A DNA stretch of 64,000 nucleotides from Candidatus Peribacteria bacterium (GCA_943357285.1 CALRGJ010000001.1:62001-126000), one strand, 5' to 3'; positions 18,510-28,261 are shown, numbered from the stretch's first letter. Notes: a model not told the origin generated them from the sequence alone. A program made the numbers and translations.

Positions 18510-21500
18510 ATGTCTGATAATGAACCTAGAAAAGGAAATATTAAAAAGGGGGTGGAGTCGACCTTTGGCGCTTTGTATAGCGAAAAAGTTTATGGGAAGG
18601 GTGGATTTTTTGAAAAAACCGCAGACTTACATGATGCAGATCGTTTGAGAATGGAGAAAGAAATGGCGGAGCTCTTGGTTAAGATTGATGCTGAAATAGA
18701 TCAAAGTAAAAAAGAAGAACTTACAGGTCAGATTGATTCCATGTTGGCTACGGTTGAAGCGAACTCCGAATATGAAAAGTACAAGAGGTTAAACAATATG
18801 AATTATGGTGCTCCCAGGTTCATGAATGATTTTAAGGATTTTGCTGATGAGGAGTGGGCTTTTCGTTTTACACAATACCTTGCGGAAAACTTTGATAGAG
18901 GCTGGGTGGCTAGCGCTATCCTTAACCGTGTTTTGCCTTACCAATCTAAGTTTTTGGATAAGCCTTGGGCAAAGGAAATTTACTTATTATGTCTTGATGA
19001 GGAATGGAACGCATACCATGCTTTGAGTTTCTTACCGGTTTTTATTGATAAACCTTGGGCGCATGAAGTCTTGGAAAAGGTGGCAAAAATGACGGATAGG
19101 GGTTTTCTTGCGAATGCTCGTCTTTTGGAAAGTAAGGATTGGGGACGGAAGATTCTTGAGGTTAAGAAGAGAGAAGTATTGTCAAAGGCTGGTGCCGACA
19201 TCTCGTCATTCTACGTGCTTACTCAAGATTTTGATGGTTTTATAAATATGCCCTGGGCACAAAAATTTGTTCAAGATTATGTGCAAAAAGTTAGTGTGGC
19301 ACGAGAAAATAACATAAACGAGTTTGGTTCTTTTATTAAAAAGTGTATTCCGTATGCTTCTATCTTTCCTTGGGTTAGGGATTTTCTTTTTTGGGCCGCT
19401 GAGAATGTTCCAAAAAGTTTTCAATTTAATCTAGGGTTGATACCTAAAGATGCAAGCTATAGAGAGGATCTAATTAATGATCTTCTCCGGTTTTCTTTAG
19501 ATGAGCATCCGGATTATATTTTAAGCTGTGTTTATGAGGATGCTCTAAGTGAAAATTCTGAGCAATTTCAAAAGAAAGTCTTAAAACATAAAGAGATTAT
19601 TAAGGTTGCCGTTTTTAAGCTGCTTTTAAAGAAAAAAGACTTAGGTTTCATTATTTCATATTTGCAACTTTTTAAAGCTGAGCCTTGGGCGTCAAATGTG
19701 ATTTTGCAGGCATTGCGAGATTCTGAAGATACGCAAGTCGCCGATCATACTGTGCGCTCTTATGATTCATACAAGGATATACCTCAGGCATTGGATATTT
19801 TCAAAGAAGCCTGTTTTAAATGTCCCGAGGCAGTTTTTGATAGTTATGATTATGATCTGCCTATGAAAACGGCAAGTCCATTTTTGAAAGAACTTTTTGA
19901 AGTTCTACTTCAAAAAGATCATAAAAGGTATGTTTTGTTTGATGTGAAAAATATGGCGAAAATCTTGAGTCAACCCTTCGGTCCTGAATTTTTGACGCAT
20001 GCTTTGGAAGCTTATCCTGGCGAGATGAACTTGTCTAAGTTAGAAGTTGATTCACCTAACGCAGTAATTTCTTTTTTAAAAGCGGGAAAATCTTCTATTA
20101 TTAAAAGAATCTACGAGCTTTATGAATTCTATGCGAAAAACGAAATTATCCCCTCATATAGATGGGATGAGTTTTTTCTTGTGCCGGAGTTTGTTCAGGG
20201 GAATATGTCTCCTCAGGAATTCATTGATATAACAGGAGATCCTGGCAGATGTTTTGCAAAGCTTGTTGAGATTGGATCAGTCCGCCAGTCATCCATTCAT
20301 ACTCCGCGACTTCTTGAGGCTATGAGAGGGGCGAGTCTTAGGTTTGTTCGTAATATCAATGATTTACATAATGAATCAAACGAAGTGCGTTTTGCCGATG
20401 TCCAGAATTTCAATTCTCAATATCTTTATACTTTGATGGTCAATGGGGGGGAGGAAGTTTTTACTTCTACTTTTAACGGGCTTTACAACAGAATGAAAAA
20501 TGCTATATCTAACGAAAATATTTCTTTTCATGAGTTTTTGGATGCGCAATCTTTCACTGGGTTGATGGAATTCTTTAGACTTTGTTCCAGATATGGAAAA
20601 TTACCTGAAATGCTTCAGGGGTTTACTGATGAGCAGCAGCGGGATGTTTTTCAGAGACTTATTTCTAGTATAGAGGATTCGGATGATCCGATGCAGGATT
20701 CAGTTTCCTTGATAGAAATCGGTACACTTATTGATGATTCGAATTTGTTAAGATTCTTTCAGGATAAGATTGGTGAACGTTATGAGACACTAGTGAAATC
20801 TAATATGGAAAACAAGGATGATCTTCTTATCCTGTATCAGTTAATCGCGAGCTTTATTGGGAAAAAATCAAAAAATCCGTGGATTAAGGAAATGGTAAAA
20901 AAATATCCGATAAAAAAAACAAATACTATTCGTTCAAAAGATCTTTTCAACAAAAATCACGAAAATGTTCAGGAATATTTTTTCTATGATGATCGAGAGG
21001 CTGGTGAAAACCAACAATTATGGGATGGGCATAATTCCTTCAAAAGTTTTATCCAGTTTTATGGTGCAAAAGTGGAGTGGGATAGTGAGGGTAATATTAA
21101 AAAAATTTCTGATGGGAAGTATGGAGATTGGACTATCAAGGATTTTGACAGTTACGTTCTAATTTCCGGAGCTAAAGAAGGGAGGAAAATATCTATTTAT
21201 GCGAACAAGCCTGACAGTCCTGAGGGGAATGACGAAATCGAGAAAATTTTAAAAGATAAGAATGTAAAAACTCTTGTTGTTGTGCATAGAGGTCATAGTT
21301 ATCATGCGCCGGAAACAATTGCCAGAATTCCGGCTATTGCCAAGATTGTGAGTCTTGGTTCGTGCGGTGGCTATCAAAACATCGCGGATGTTCTGAAAAA
21401 TGCTCCAGAAGCTCATATTATTTCCACGAAAGGTACGGGAACAATGGCTATTAATGATCCTGTTTTTAGGGCGCTTAATAAGGCTATTTTGGACGGTAAG

Positions 21501-21653
21501 GATATATCATGGCCGGAATTTTGGTCGAGGATTACGCCTTTGGTTGAGGGCAATCCTAATTTTAAGGATTATGTGCCTCCACATCTAAATATGGGTGCTA
21601 TTTTTATAGCAATGTATAACAAGGCGATTGAAGAGGAGATGGCTAAAAAATAG
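18510..21653 (+). CDS. Large protein with PW-motif helical repeats and a possible clan-CD (caspase-like) C-terminal domain
   Basis: Repeated KPWAKEI/KPWAHEV/MPWAQKF/FPWVRDF/EPWASNV/NPWIKEM; C-terminal LVVVHRGHSYH ... KIVSLGSCGGYQ gives a His/Cys pair after hydrophobic strands. Confidence 0.6.
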   Translation: MSDNEPRKGNIKKGVESTFGALYSEKVYGKGGFFEKTADLHDADRLRMEKEMAELLVKIDAEIDQSKKEELTGQIDSMLATVEANSEYEKYKRLNNMNYGAPRFMNDFKDFADEEWAFRFTQYLAENFDRGWVASAILNRVLPYQSKFLDKPWAKEIYLLCLDEEWNAYHALSFLPVFIDKPWAHEVLEKVAKMTDRGFLANARLLESKDWGRKILEVKKREVLSKAGADISSFYVLTQDFDGFINMPWAQKFVQDYVQKVSVARENNINEFGSFIKKCIPYASIFPWVRDFLFWAAENVPKSFQFNLGLIPKDASYREDLINDLLRFSLDEHPDYILSCVYEDALSENSEQFQKKVLKHKEIIKVAVFKLLLKKKDLGFIISYLQLFKAEPWASNVILQALRDSEDTQVADHTVRSYDSYKDIPQALDIFKEACFKCPEAVFDSYDYDLPMKTASPFLKELFEVLLQKDHKRYVLFDVKNMAKILSQPFGPEFLTHALEAYPGEMNLSKLEVDSPNAVISFLKAGKSSIIKRIYELYEFYAKNEIIPSYRWDEFFLVPEFVQGNMSPQEFIDITGDPGRCFAKLVEIGSVRQSSIHTPRLLEAMRGASLRFVRNINDLHNESNEVRFADVQNFNSQYLYTLMVNGGEEVFTSTFNGLYNRMKNAISNENISFHEFLDAQSFTGLMEFFRLCSRYGKLPEMLQGFTDEQQRDVFQRLISSIEDSDDPMQDSVSLIEIGTLIDDSNLLRFFQDKIGERYETLVKSNMENKDDLLILYQLIASFIGKKSKNPWIKEMVKKYPIKKTNTIRSKDLFNKNHENVQEYFFYDDREAGENQQLWDGHNSFKSFIQFYGAKVEWDSEGNIKKISDGKYGDWTIKDFDSYVLISGAKEGRKISIYANKPDSPEGNDEIEKILKDKNVKTLVVVHRGHSYHAPETIARIPAIAKIVSLGSCGGYQNIADVLKNAPEAHIISTKGTGTMAINDPVFRALNKAILDGKDISWPEFWSRITPLVEGNPNFKDYVPPHLNMGAIFIAMYNKAIEEEMAKK

Positions 21654-21655
21654 GT

Positions 21656-22945
21656 CTAGATTTTATCCAGGCGGTATCTGTAATGCTGGAGGTCCAGATT
21701 GCCGGGCGCGCCAAGACTGATCTTGGTTTTTAGGTTTTCTTTTACGTCGATTTTTTCTTTTTTGATGAGCTTCATAGCTTTCTGATAAGCCGTTCGGAAA
21801 GGCATCTTTTTATTCTTTGCAAGATTTATCGCCAAGTCGGCAGTGAAAATATTTTTATTTATTTTCTGCATAATAGATTCTTCTTTTGGAGTGATACCTT
21901 TGAGATAGAGGTCCACTACATCCAAACTATCCATCACAATATCTGTGCTTTCGAATAATGGTTTTTTGATGAGTTGAAGGTCGCGATTGTAGCCGGAAAT
22001 AAGACCTTTAACGAGATCTTTGATTTGTGATTGATTGTTTTGAACTACCGAATTAAATCCACGTAATAATTCCATGGCATCGAGATTTCTTTTTTGTGGC
22101 ATGATGCTGGAACCGGTGACGAGATTATTTTTCACTTCAAAGAAATTGAATTCTTGAGAAGTGAAAAGTAAAAGATCAGTCGCAAAACGGCTCAAGGTCA
22201 TCATTATCTGTGCCAAGCTTTCTAGGTAAATACTTTCAAATTTTCCACGGCTATTCTGGCAGTAGAGAGAATTTATTTGAACATGGCGGAATTTCATTTC
22301 TTTAGCGGTGAGTTCACGGTCCAGCATGAGCGATACTCCGAATCCGGCAGCGCTTCCCAGCGGATTTTTGTTGATATGCTGCATTGTGTAGTCTAGGAAG
22401 TCTATATCGTCCAATAGGCTCTCTAGAATGCTGCAGGCATAATGTCCAACACTAGAAAGCATGGCTTGCTGAGTGTGGCTGTAGCCTGGGAGTGGCATGC
22501 TTTGATATTTCTGGGCGAAGTCGAGAAACTCACGCGCGAGTTTTTTTGTCTTTGCACGTATCATTTTTAGATGATCTTTCATGTAGAGACGAAGTGCAGT
22601 GAGCACCTGATCATTACGGCTTCTACCAGTGTGAATTTTGAGTCCAAGTTTTTTAATTTTCTTGGTAAGATAATTTTCAATTACTGTATGGCAATCTTCA
22701 TCTTGAACTGTGATTTTCACACGGCCTTTCCTGAAATCTCTTTCGAGTCTATTTAGGCTGGAAAATATGCGGCGAATCTCTGCTGCTTTGAAAATTCCGA
22801 TCTGTTGTAGCCCTTTGGCATGAGCTTTTGTAGCTTGAATGTCGTAGGGCATTAATTTGGCATCGAGAATATAGTCCGTGCCGACGGTATATTTTTCAAC
22901 TAGGGGATGCAGAGAATTTCCTTTTTTTGCCCAGAGTTTAGCCAT
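21656..22945 (-). CDS. argH: Argininosuccinate lyase
   Basis: GRSRNDQVLTALRLYMKD; GSSIMPQKRNLDAMELLRG. Confidence 0.96.
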   Translation of the reverse strand: MAKLWAKKGNSLHPLVEKYTVGTDYILDAKLMPYDIQATKAHAKGLQQIGIFKAAEIRRIFSSLNRLERDFRKGRVKITVQDEDCHTVIENYLTKKIKKLGLKIHTGRSRNDQVLTALRLYMKDHLKMIRAKTKKLAREFLDFAQKYQSMPLPGYSHTQQAMLSSVGHYACSILESLLDDIDFLDYTMQHINKNPLGSAAGFGVSLMLDRELTAKEMKFRHVQINSLYCQNSRGKFESIYLESLAQIMMTLSRFATDLLLFTSQEFNFFEVKNNLVTGSSIMPQKRNLDAMELLRGFNSVVQNNQSQIKDLVKGLISGYNRDLQLIKKPLFESTDIVMDSLDVVDLYLKGITPKEESIMQKINKNIFTADLAINLAKNKKMPFRTAYQKAMKLIKKEKIDVKENLKTKISLGAPGNLDLQHYRYRLDKI

Positions 22946-22990
22946 GATAAGGTGTTTGCTTCGCAAACTTTTTAATTAATATTTTGAACA

Positions 22991-24259
22991 CTACGTGTTC
23001 TGATTGTAAATATCTTTAGTAAGATTGTATGCAGTTTTTTGTGGTAAGTTCCAAAGCTCAATGAATCCAGCTGATGAATTCTGATTGAAAGAACTGTTCT
23101 TCATGAAAGTCGCTAGATTCTCATTGAATAGCGAATATTTCGACTTTACTGCTACCACGGAAACCTTGCCTTTGTAAAGCTCTACAGTCACAGTTCCGCA
23201 TACTTTTTTGTTTACACTATCGATGTAAGCGTTCAAATGATTCATCAATGGATGGAACCATTTTGCGCCGTAGCAAAGATAAGCCCACTTCTGGTCGATG
23301 GCTGTTTTGAATTCATTTTCATCTCTAGTGCAAACAAGTTTTTCAAGATTTTTGTGAGCTTGGATGAGAATTTCAGCAGCTGGCTCTTCGAAAATTCCTC
23401 TTACTTTGAGACCAACAACCCTATCTTCAACCAAGTGAGTAATACCAACGGCATGTTTAGCTCCGATTTGAGCGAGCATTTTAATGAGTTTCCAAAGAAC
23501 CATTTTCTCTCCATTTACAGCGGTTGGGAGACCTTCCTCAAATTCTATTTCTAGAATTTCTGATTGGTCTGGAGCATTCTTCGGAGTTTTGCAGTTGATC
23601 AAAATATTATCTAATGGTGGAATTTTGCTCATGCTTTCTATTTCTCCACCTTCGGCGCTGTCACCCCAAAGATTTTCATCGTAAGAATAAATTTTCGCTG
23701 CAGTTTGAGTGACTGGAATGCCGTGTTTTGCTGCATATTCCAATTCTTCTTCTCTGCCCATGCCCCATTCTCTTACCGGTGCAATTGTTTTTAATTGAGG
23801 GTCGAGAGTAGTGATATAGCCTTCGAACCTTACTTGGTCATTGCCTTTTCCAGTACATCCATGGGCAATTACTTGAGCGTTTTCTTGATGAGCGATGTCT
23901 ACACCAACTTTTGAAATGATGGCTCTGCCGAGTGGGCAAAATAGGTGATAGCCACCTTGGTAATCAGCGTTCGCCTTGATAGCTTTTGACAAATAATTAT
24001 TAGCAAATTCTTCTTTGGCATCAATTACATGTGCAGATACTGCTCCGAGTTTTAAGGCTTTTTCTTTGATTGGGCCGAAGTCTTCGTTTTGACCAATATC
24101 GATAGTGAGAGCAATGATTTCTGCTTGATATTCATCTTGAATCCATTTGAGCATTACGGATGTGTCGAGTCCTCCGGAGTAGAGAAGTACGGCCTTTTTA
24201 AACTCTCCTTTTTTTGCTTCGTGAGAAGCGACGGCTTGATATTTTGTAGTGTTTTGCAT
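22991..24259 (-). CDS. argG: Argininosuccinate synthase
   Basis: KKAVLLYSGGLDTSVMLKWIQDEY; HGCTGKGNDQVRFE. Confidence 0.96.
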   Translation of the reverse strand: MQNTTKYQAVASHEAKKGEFKKAVLLYSGGLDTSVMLKWIQDEYQAEIIALTIDIGQNEDFGPIKEKALKLGAVSAHVIDAKEEFANNYLSKAIKANADYQGGYHLFCPLGRAIISKVGVDIAHQENAQVIAHGCTGKGNDQVRFEGYITTLDPQLKTIAPVREWGMGREEELEYAAKHGIPVTQTAAKIYSYDENLWGDSAEGGEIESMSKIPPLDNILINCKTPKNAPDQSEILEIEFEEGLPTAVNGEKMVLWKLIKMLAQIGAKHAVGITHLVEDRVVGLKVRGIFEEPAAEILIQAHKNLEKLVCTRDENEFKTAIDQKWAYLCYGAKWFHPLMNHLNAYIDSVNKKVCGTVTVELYKGKVSVVAVKSKYSLFNENLATFMKNSSFNQNSSAGFIELWNLPQKTAYNLTKDIYNQNT

Positions 24260-24291
24260 TGTGAGAAATTGTTAGTTTGTATGGTTTAAAT

Positions 24292-24320
24292 AAAAAAAGA
24301 CTTCATTTTTGTGAAGCCTT
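24292..24320 (-). terminator. Attenuator terminator upstream of argG
   Basis: On minus strand AAGGCTTCA-caaaa-TGAAGTCTT followed by T-run. Confidence 0.85.
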
Positions 24321-24348
24321 GTAGTTTGAATGATTATTTTTCATCAAA

Positions 24349-24414
24349 TCAACGCAGCTTCTGACGTAAGCGGCTGCGGCGAACTACACTTGTTGTAGAT
24401 GTTAATTTGATCAT
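24349..24414 (-). CDS. Arginine leader peptide MIKLTSTTSVVRRSRLRQKLR
   Basis: ATG ATC AAA TTA ACA TCT ACA ACA AGT GTA GTT CGC CGC AGC CGC TTA CGT CAG AAG CTG CGT TGA; 5 Arg in last 10 codons, upstream of terminator and argGH. Confidence 0.82.
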   Translation of the reverse strand: MIKLTSTTSVVRRSRLRQKLR

Positions 24415-24434
24415 GTAATTTTTATTACGATGTG

Positions 24435-24463
24435 AATGTATTCTTATATTTTTTTTGTGTCAA
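24435..24463 (-). promoter_or_regulatory. Putative sigma70 promoter for the argGH leader
   Basis: TTGACA (24463-24458), 17-nt spacer, TACATT (24440-24435). Confidence 0.6.
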
Positions 24464-24498
24464 TTGCTTTATTTTTTTAATTTCTGGATAATCTAGTC

Positions 24499-25230
24499 AT
24501 GAGTAAAAAAGATGATGCTTTAGACAGAGAGGAACATTCCACTTCCAATGATTATAATTGGATAGCGGATTTTGTGTATGGAGGAATTGATGGGGCTATC
24601 ACTACGTTTGCTGTAGTAGCGGGTGTGGAAGGAGCTTCTCTTGCTGTTCCGATTATTGTGATTTTAGGTTTTGCTAATTTATTTGGAGATGGTTTTTCAA
24701 TGTCTGTAGGAAAGTATTTGAGTGATAAAGCTAATTTAGAACAGTACGAGAAAATTCGTCAGATTGAATTTAGACATTTGAAAGAAAAGACTGAGCATGA
24801 AATAGGTGAGGTGAGAGATATTATGAAAACTTACGGATTTAAAGGAAAAGATTTGGAGCGTGCGGTAGCTATTATTACTTCTAATCCTGATGGCTGGGTG
24901 GATTTGATGATGCGAAATGAATTTAATATGACGAATGAAAATGTAAATCCAATGAAGGGTGCCTTGATTACATTTTTCTCTTTTGTTGTTGTTGGTTTTA
25001 TTCCTTTGATTGGTTATACATTTAGATCTTTTGTTAGTTTTACTGATCAACAAATGTTTTATGTGACGGCTGTGACTACTTTGTGTGCTTTGTTTTTGGT
25101 TGGCACCGTGAAATCAAAATTCTCAATGCGTAATTGGTTTTTTTGTGGACTTGAAACTGCATTGGTAGGAGGAGTGGCAGCAACAATTGCTTATATGGTT
25201 GGCTATTTTATCAAGCAGTTAGTTGGTTAA
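24499..25230 (+). CDS. VIT1/CCC1-family transporter
   Basis: DFVYGGIDGAITTFAVVAGVEGASL; ANLFGDGFSMSVGKYLS; C-terminal TM helices. Confidence 0.9.
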   Translation: MSKKDDALDREEHSTSNDYNWIADFVYGGIDGAITTFAVVAGVEGASLAVPIIVILGFANLFGDGFSMSVGKYLSDKANLEQYEKIRQIEFRHLKEKTEHEIGEVRDIMKTYGFKGKDLERAVAIITSNPDGWVDLMMRNEFNMTNENVNPMKGALITFFSFVVVGFIPLIGYTFRSFVSFTDQQMFYVTAVTTLCALFLVGTVKSKFSMRNWFFCGLETALVGGVAATIAYMVGYFIKQLVG

Positions 25231-25299
25231 TTTATTTGTAAATTTGATTAATTTTATTAAAGGCAATAAAATGTTTTTGATATTTATTAATTTTTTTTT

Positions 25300-25890
25300 A
25301 TGAAAATGTCTAAGAAGTTTTGGGCTTTAGTGCCGCTCGCGTTGTTAGTATTAACAGCTTGTGGATCTTCTGCTCCAGCTGAAAATTCTGCTGAGTCGTC
25401 AGTTAAAACTGATTTGAAGACTACGACAGTTGAACCGTTTGTTTCTAAGGAAGGTAATTTTAGCATTAATTTTCCTGGAAAGCCTGAGATAAGTTCAGAT
25501 AAAATTGATGGTGGCGAGGGTGGGTTTGATGCAACTATGACTTCATATAGCTATGCTCCAGATGATACTTTTGCATTTTTAGTGGCGTACACTGATATTA
25601 CTGTAGGAAAATTTTCGAAGGAAGAATCTAGAAATATTTTGAAGGATGAGCAAATTGGTGCGCTTGAATCTTTTGGAATTAAGGCTCCTGAAGAAGAGAA
25701 GGAGATGGATTATGACGCTAATAGTGCAGGTTTGAGATATAAGGCTAAGGGTGAGGATGGAACACATTTGGTTGCACAGACTTATTTTATTGGAAATAGA
25801 TTGTACCAAATCGAAATGTTAACTATGGACGCCTATCCTACTGATGAAGAAATCAAAAATTTCACAGGAACTTTTAAAGTTTTGAAATAG
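25300..25890 (+). CDS. Hypothetical lipoprotein
   Basis: Signal peptide with lipobox LTAC-GSS. Confidence 0.75.
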   Translation: MKMSKKFWALVPLALLVLTACGSSAPAENSAESSVKTDLKTTTVEPFVSKEGNFSINFPGKPEISSDKIDGGEGGFDATMTSYSYAPDDTFAFLVAYTDITVGKFSKEESRNILKDEQIGALESFGIKAPEEEKEMDYDANSAGLRYKAKGEDGTHLVAQTYFIGNRLYQIEMLTMDAYPTDEEIKNFTGTFKVLK

Positions 25891-25939
25891 AAAAACTAGT
25901 TGAAAAGATAGAAGGCTTAATCGAAGGATTGGGCCTTTT

Positions 25940-28261
25940 TTATAGAAGAGTATGAAGTTTTATAACGCTTGTTGGAGCGATAAGATTTAAATTCTCGAGG
26001 AATACGTCCGCGTATTTTTTGTTTGTTAAACGAATGTCAAAGATAATTACTTTTTTGAGATTGGCGTGGCTGCTCTTTAATCGATTGATAATTTTCTTAG
26101 TGGCTTTAACGGCTAGAGGAACTTGTAATTCCATGAAGGCGTTGGCGTAATTACGGCTTAGAGCAATAATTTTGGGATCACTTGGTGGATCAAAAGGAAT
26201 TTTATAAATAATTAGCGTATCAATGTCTTGATTTGGTTCGAAATTTTCCCAAATATGGGAAGTGACAAGAAGAACTGGTGGGGTAAGAGATTTTTTTTCC
26301 TTTATGTATCGTTCTTGTATTTTGCCTAAGGATCCAGCTAATTGAGGAAGGACGGGTACATTTTCTTTGCTTAACTGTAGTGTGGTAAGTTCCAAGTCTT
26401 TCTTTGCGCTGAAAAGCATCGCAATGTTTTGAGATTTTTCTTTGTAGTACTTTTCTATGAATCGCGGAATTTTATTTGGATCACTGCCGTCAGTGTCTTT
26501 GGTAATGTAAATTTCGATTTTTTCGTCTTTTGGATTGAGATCGTAAATTGGTAATTTCGAATCTAAGTTTCCGAGAGATTTTATGAAATTTCCATCGTCG
26601 TTAATGGTCACGCATTCGTCGATAATTTGGTAATTTTTTGCTTTGCTGAAGATGTTGTTTAGGTCTTCTTTGAGGGAAAAAGGAGCTTTGCGTATTACTA
26701 TATTTGATTGAGGATCTTTTTCTAGCCAAACCATATTGTTTGCTAAGTCTGGCTTGGAAAGAATGCCGTGTAAATTCTTCAAAAATGTTTTCCATTGTTT
26801 GAGTGAACCGGCAGTTTCTTCGTTTTTTACATTTACTAATTCTTGGGAAATTTCGATGACGTTATTTAAGCTATTTACGGCATCTATCCATTCTTTGGTT
26901 TGGAAAATATCAGTATTGATTGTGCTTTTTGCTCCATAAATACTCTGATCATTGTGTCTTTCGAAAATAATTCCAAGTAGACCAAATAGGATGGTGGTCT
27001 TGGTGATTAGAGTAGTGATAGTCAGATCACTAGGAAAATATTCTTCCAATGTTTTGAGAATATCTATTGCCGGTTCAAGCTTTAGATAAGTAGAAGCGTG
27101 AAAGTGAAGTGAGTTTAAAAAATTATCAAAGTCGATGAGAATTAATCTTTTGTTTTCCGGCGGATTTTCTATGAGTGCTTGATTGGTGTAGAGAGATGCT
27201 TTGTTTTTGCCTTTCTCAAGCGCTTTTTTGAAGAACGTCTCTTCTTCAGGGTTTGTGATGTTTTCGTCGATATTTACTTTGAGAATTGTGGTTCTTTCAT
27301 CGTGGAAAAGTGCGACTTCGCTTAAGAGTCCTGTCTGAGTTTGTTTGCTCCAGTTTAGGTATTTTAAAAGTGCGCTGATTTCGTAATTTTCAAAGAATGC
27401 TTTTTCGCTAAATCTCTTTAATCTTTGTAAAGAAACGTAGCTTTTGGCAACGTCTACTTTACTTACCTCGTCAGATATTTCGCTGTTTATTTTTCTGAAG
27501 GTTTGATAGGGAACAACTATGCAAGTGTCGCCATCTGCTTTCTCACAAAGTGTTTTAATTAAATTATCGTATGGTGGAATGAATTCGAAAAGTGCGGATT
27601 CTGTGCACTCAAGAATTTCGAGAGAATTCTCTGATGGTGTGAATTCTTTCGGCTCTTTTTTTGTAGATTTAGCCTCGGAATTTGGTTTGCTAGAGATGCT
27701 GGAAATTAGATCCTTCAGCGGCCAATTAGACTTTTGAGTTAGAGCTTTCATCTGTTCTAAAAGTTCCGGCTCAAGGTTTTCAAATTCTTTAATTAATTTC
27801 AAGAAGAGTTCCATAGCTGCGATGGAGTCGTCGAGGGCACGGTGTTTTTCGCAGTGTGTGAGATTTAATTTTTCGCTGAGAATTTCCAAACTGTATGAGG
27901 GCATGTTTGGTAAAAGAATTCCGCTGATTTCTTGAGTATCGTAGCTTGGATTTTTAATTTCAATTTTGTTCGCTTCTAGAAATGAGAGATCGAATTTTAT
28001 GTTGTGACCTATGATAGGGAGGTCGCCAATAAAGGCTTGTACTTCAGCTCTTTTATCTTCGAATGGGGGAGCGTCTTGAAGGTCTGAGTCTTTGATGTTC
28101 GTAATGTGTGTGATGATTTTTGGGAGAGTAACTCCAGGGTTTACAAAAAACTTCAGAGTTTCTTTTTCTCCTGTTAAATCAAATTTCACTGCACCAAACT
28201 CGATAATTTTATCGGTATTTGGATCAAAACCTGTGGTTTCTAAGTCGAGAGATACGAACAT
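25940..28261 (-). CDS. DnaQ-like 3'-5' exonuclease fused to a degenerate DinG-like region
   Basis: FVSLDLETTGFDPNTDKIIEFGAVKF; IIGHNIKFDLSFL; HRALDDSIAAMELF; C-terminus resembles DinG but lacks Walker A, DEAH and motif VI. Confidence 0.8.
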   Translation of the reverse strand: MFVSLDLETTGFDPNTDKIIEFGAVKFDLTGEKETLKFFVNPGVTLPKIITHITNIKDSDLQDAPPFEDKRAEVQAFIGDLPIIGHNIKFDLSFLEANKIEIKNPSYDTQEISGILLPNMPSYSLEILSEKLNLTHCEKHRALDDSIAAMELFLKLIKEFENLEPELLEQMKALTQKSNWPLKDLISSISSKPNSEAKSTKKEPKEFTPSENSLEILECTESALFEFIPPYDNLIKTLCEKADGDTCIVVPYQTFRKINSEISDEVSKVDVAKSYVSLQRLKRFSEKAFFENYEISALLKYLNWSKQTQTGLLSEVALFHDERTTILKVNIDENITNPEEETFFKKALEKGKNKASLYTNQALIENPPENKRLILIDFDNFLNSLHFHASTYLKLEPAIDILKTLEEYFPSDLTITTLITKTTILFGLLGIIFERHNDQSIYGAKSTINTDIFQTKEWIDAVNSLNNVIEISQELVNVKNEETAGSLKQWKTFLKNLHGILSKPDLANNMVWLEKDPQSNIVIRKAPFSLKEDLNNIFSKAKNYQIIDECVTINDDGNFIKSLGNLDSKLPIYDLNPKDEKIEIYITKDTDGSDPNKIPRFIEKYYKEKSQNIAMLFSAKKDLELTTLQLSKENVPVLPQLAGSLGKIQERYIKEKKSLTPPVLLVTSHIWENFEPNQDIDTLIIYKIPFDPPSDPKIIALSRNYANAFMELQVPLAVKATKKIINRLKSSHANLKKVIIFDIRLTNKKYADVFLENLNLIAPTSVIKLHTLL

